In this document: in pieces, positions 6,275 through 6,657 of the stretch
Position numbering within the stretch: position 1 is the stretch's first letter
Layout: the number at the start of each line of letters is the position of its first letter
NCBI GenBank assembly: GCA_041485845.1
Contig: JBGPKH010000514.1
Coordinates: 1 to 6,657 of the forward strand
Origin: OMOG01 sp041485845
GTDB taxonomy: Bacteria > Acidobacteriota > Terriglobia > Bryobacterales > Bryobacteraceae
Direction: 5' to 3'
Length of the DNA: 6,657 nt
Notes under the pieces: model-generated
Told to the model about the DNA's origin: nothing
Databases searched by the model: none
Seen by the model: only the letters and a program-made list of their open reading frames with translations
Made by a program: the position numbers and the translations under genes

Positions 6275-6468
6275 TTGTCGTCCCTCGATATCACTGAGGC
6301 CCATAGAAACACTCGCAAGCCCAGTGACAGCAAGGGCTTTGACCGTGTTTGCCCGATCCATGTGGCATTGGGGTGGACCCAAAGGCTGAGACAATCAGTT
6401 AACCCACTGTTCGCCGTCCGCTGAGAAACCATTGTACGGCGAGTGGTTTTGATTTCAAAATTGGGTCC
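6275..6468. other. Gene-free stretch between attachment site and primase gene
   Basis: No gene is supported. Two modest inverted repeats are present: AAGCCC/GGGCTT (6317-6322 and 6334-6339, 11-base loop) and TCGCCGT/ACGGCGA (6411-6417 and 6436-6442, 18-base loop). Neither has a terminator T-run. In a mobile element this position could hold recombinase arm sites or the primase promoter, but neither is demonstrated. Confidence 0.4.
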
Positions 6469-6657
6469 ATGTTCGACCGTGGACTCAATCTCACCTTGCA
6501 GGCGATTCGCCGCCAACTCGCAGCCATGCCTAACGACCTCTACCTCGTCCGCCTGATTCGCCACCAAAGCAGAAGGGCCTTTCCAGGCGAACGCTTGTGG
6601 ACCGCTGCCCAACTGATCCAGCCAGCCACGATCAGATTTCTGCGTGTGCGCAATCGG
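6469..6657 (+). CDS. RepB-type DNA primase, N-terminal part (cut by window edge)
   Basis: A frame opening after the TAA at 6400-6402 stays open to the right edge. From the ATG at 6469 it gives 63 residues, including 'LTLQAIRRQLAAMPNDLYLV', 'RRAFPGERLWTAAQL' and 'ATIRFLRVRNR'. This resembles the beginning of RepB-family primase-domain proteins (PF16793 type) found on plasmids and integrative elements, where 'RQLAAM..DLY.IRL' and 'ATIRFLRVRNREG' precede the catalytic primase core. Such proteins prime replication of the element's own DNA. The catalytic residues would lie beyond the window, so activity cannot be judged. The start is uncertain: the ATG has only a weak purine stretch upstream, but the residues before it look non-coding. 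Its position just inside the predicted element side of the tRNA-Pro site supports a mobile-element origin. Confidence 0.55.
   Translation, partial: MFDRGLNLTLQAIRRQLAAMPNDLYLVRLIRHQSRRAFPGERLWTAAQLIQPATIRFLRVRNR

Noticed and set aside
6193..6612. A 139-residue minus-strand open frame covering the right end
   Set aside because: It reads straight through the tRNA-Pro fragment (text such as 'GARGPEFKSRRPDQ' is tRNA read-through) and is antisense to the more convincing primase frame.
1..6657. CRISPR array or rRNA gene
   Set aside because: No regularly spaced direct repeats and no rRNA-like conserved segments were seen on either strand.

Overview
The window looks like chromosomal DNA from an acidobacterium of the Solibacter/Bryobacter kind. 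The clearest taxonomic clue is a decayed protein ending in a roughly 220-residue domain that resembles the 'Solibacter uncharacterized C-terminal domain' (TIGR03437 type). The high G+C, strongly codon-biased coding DNA fits. The assignment is inference from sequence recognition; no search was run.

Layout. (1) 1-323: 3' part of a DUF3368/PIN-like gene cut by the left edge. (2) 324-591: no gene, but a T-arm-like sequence ending in GCCA. (3) About 592-1502: a broken Solibacter-type cell-surface protein gene, with a one-base frameshift near 1168-1170 inside the C-terminal domain. (4) 1503-1802: no convincing gene. (5) 1815-5279: the intact core, three plus-strand genes in a tight row: ethanolamine permease (eat), then the large (eutB) and small (eutC) subunits of adenosylcobalamin-dependent ethanolamine ammonia-lyase. 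eutB and eutC overlap by 16 bases. (6) 5280-6229: a graveyard holding an IS3-type transposase remnant broken by two frame changes and an internal deletion, then what looks like the tail of an AbrB/VapB-type antitoxin. (7) 6230-6274: on the minus strand, a clean 3' portion of tRNA-Pro(GGG), from the anticodon loop to the encoded CCA, with no matching 5' half. This is the expected form of an integration attachment site. (8) 6469-6657: the start of a RepB-type DNA primase gene running off the right edge.

How the parts work together. The permease imports ethanolamine. EutBC then splits it into acetaldehyde and ammonia, giving nitrogen and, with an aldehyde dehydrogenase not present here, carbon. 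No microcompartment shell genes, EutA reactivase, EutR-type regulator or cobalamin riboswitch is visible in the window. The layout therefore resembles the free cytosolic type of ethanolamine use rather than the enteric eut operon.

The most interesting signal is at the right end. A tRNA-Pro 3' fragment in this orientation predicts that an integrated element lies to its right, with the intact tRNA-Pro(GGG) at the element's far end. The RepB-type primase just beyond the fragment fits such a plasmid-like or integrative element, of which only about 380 bases are visible.
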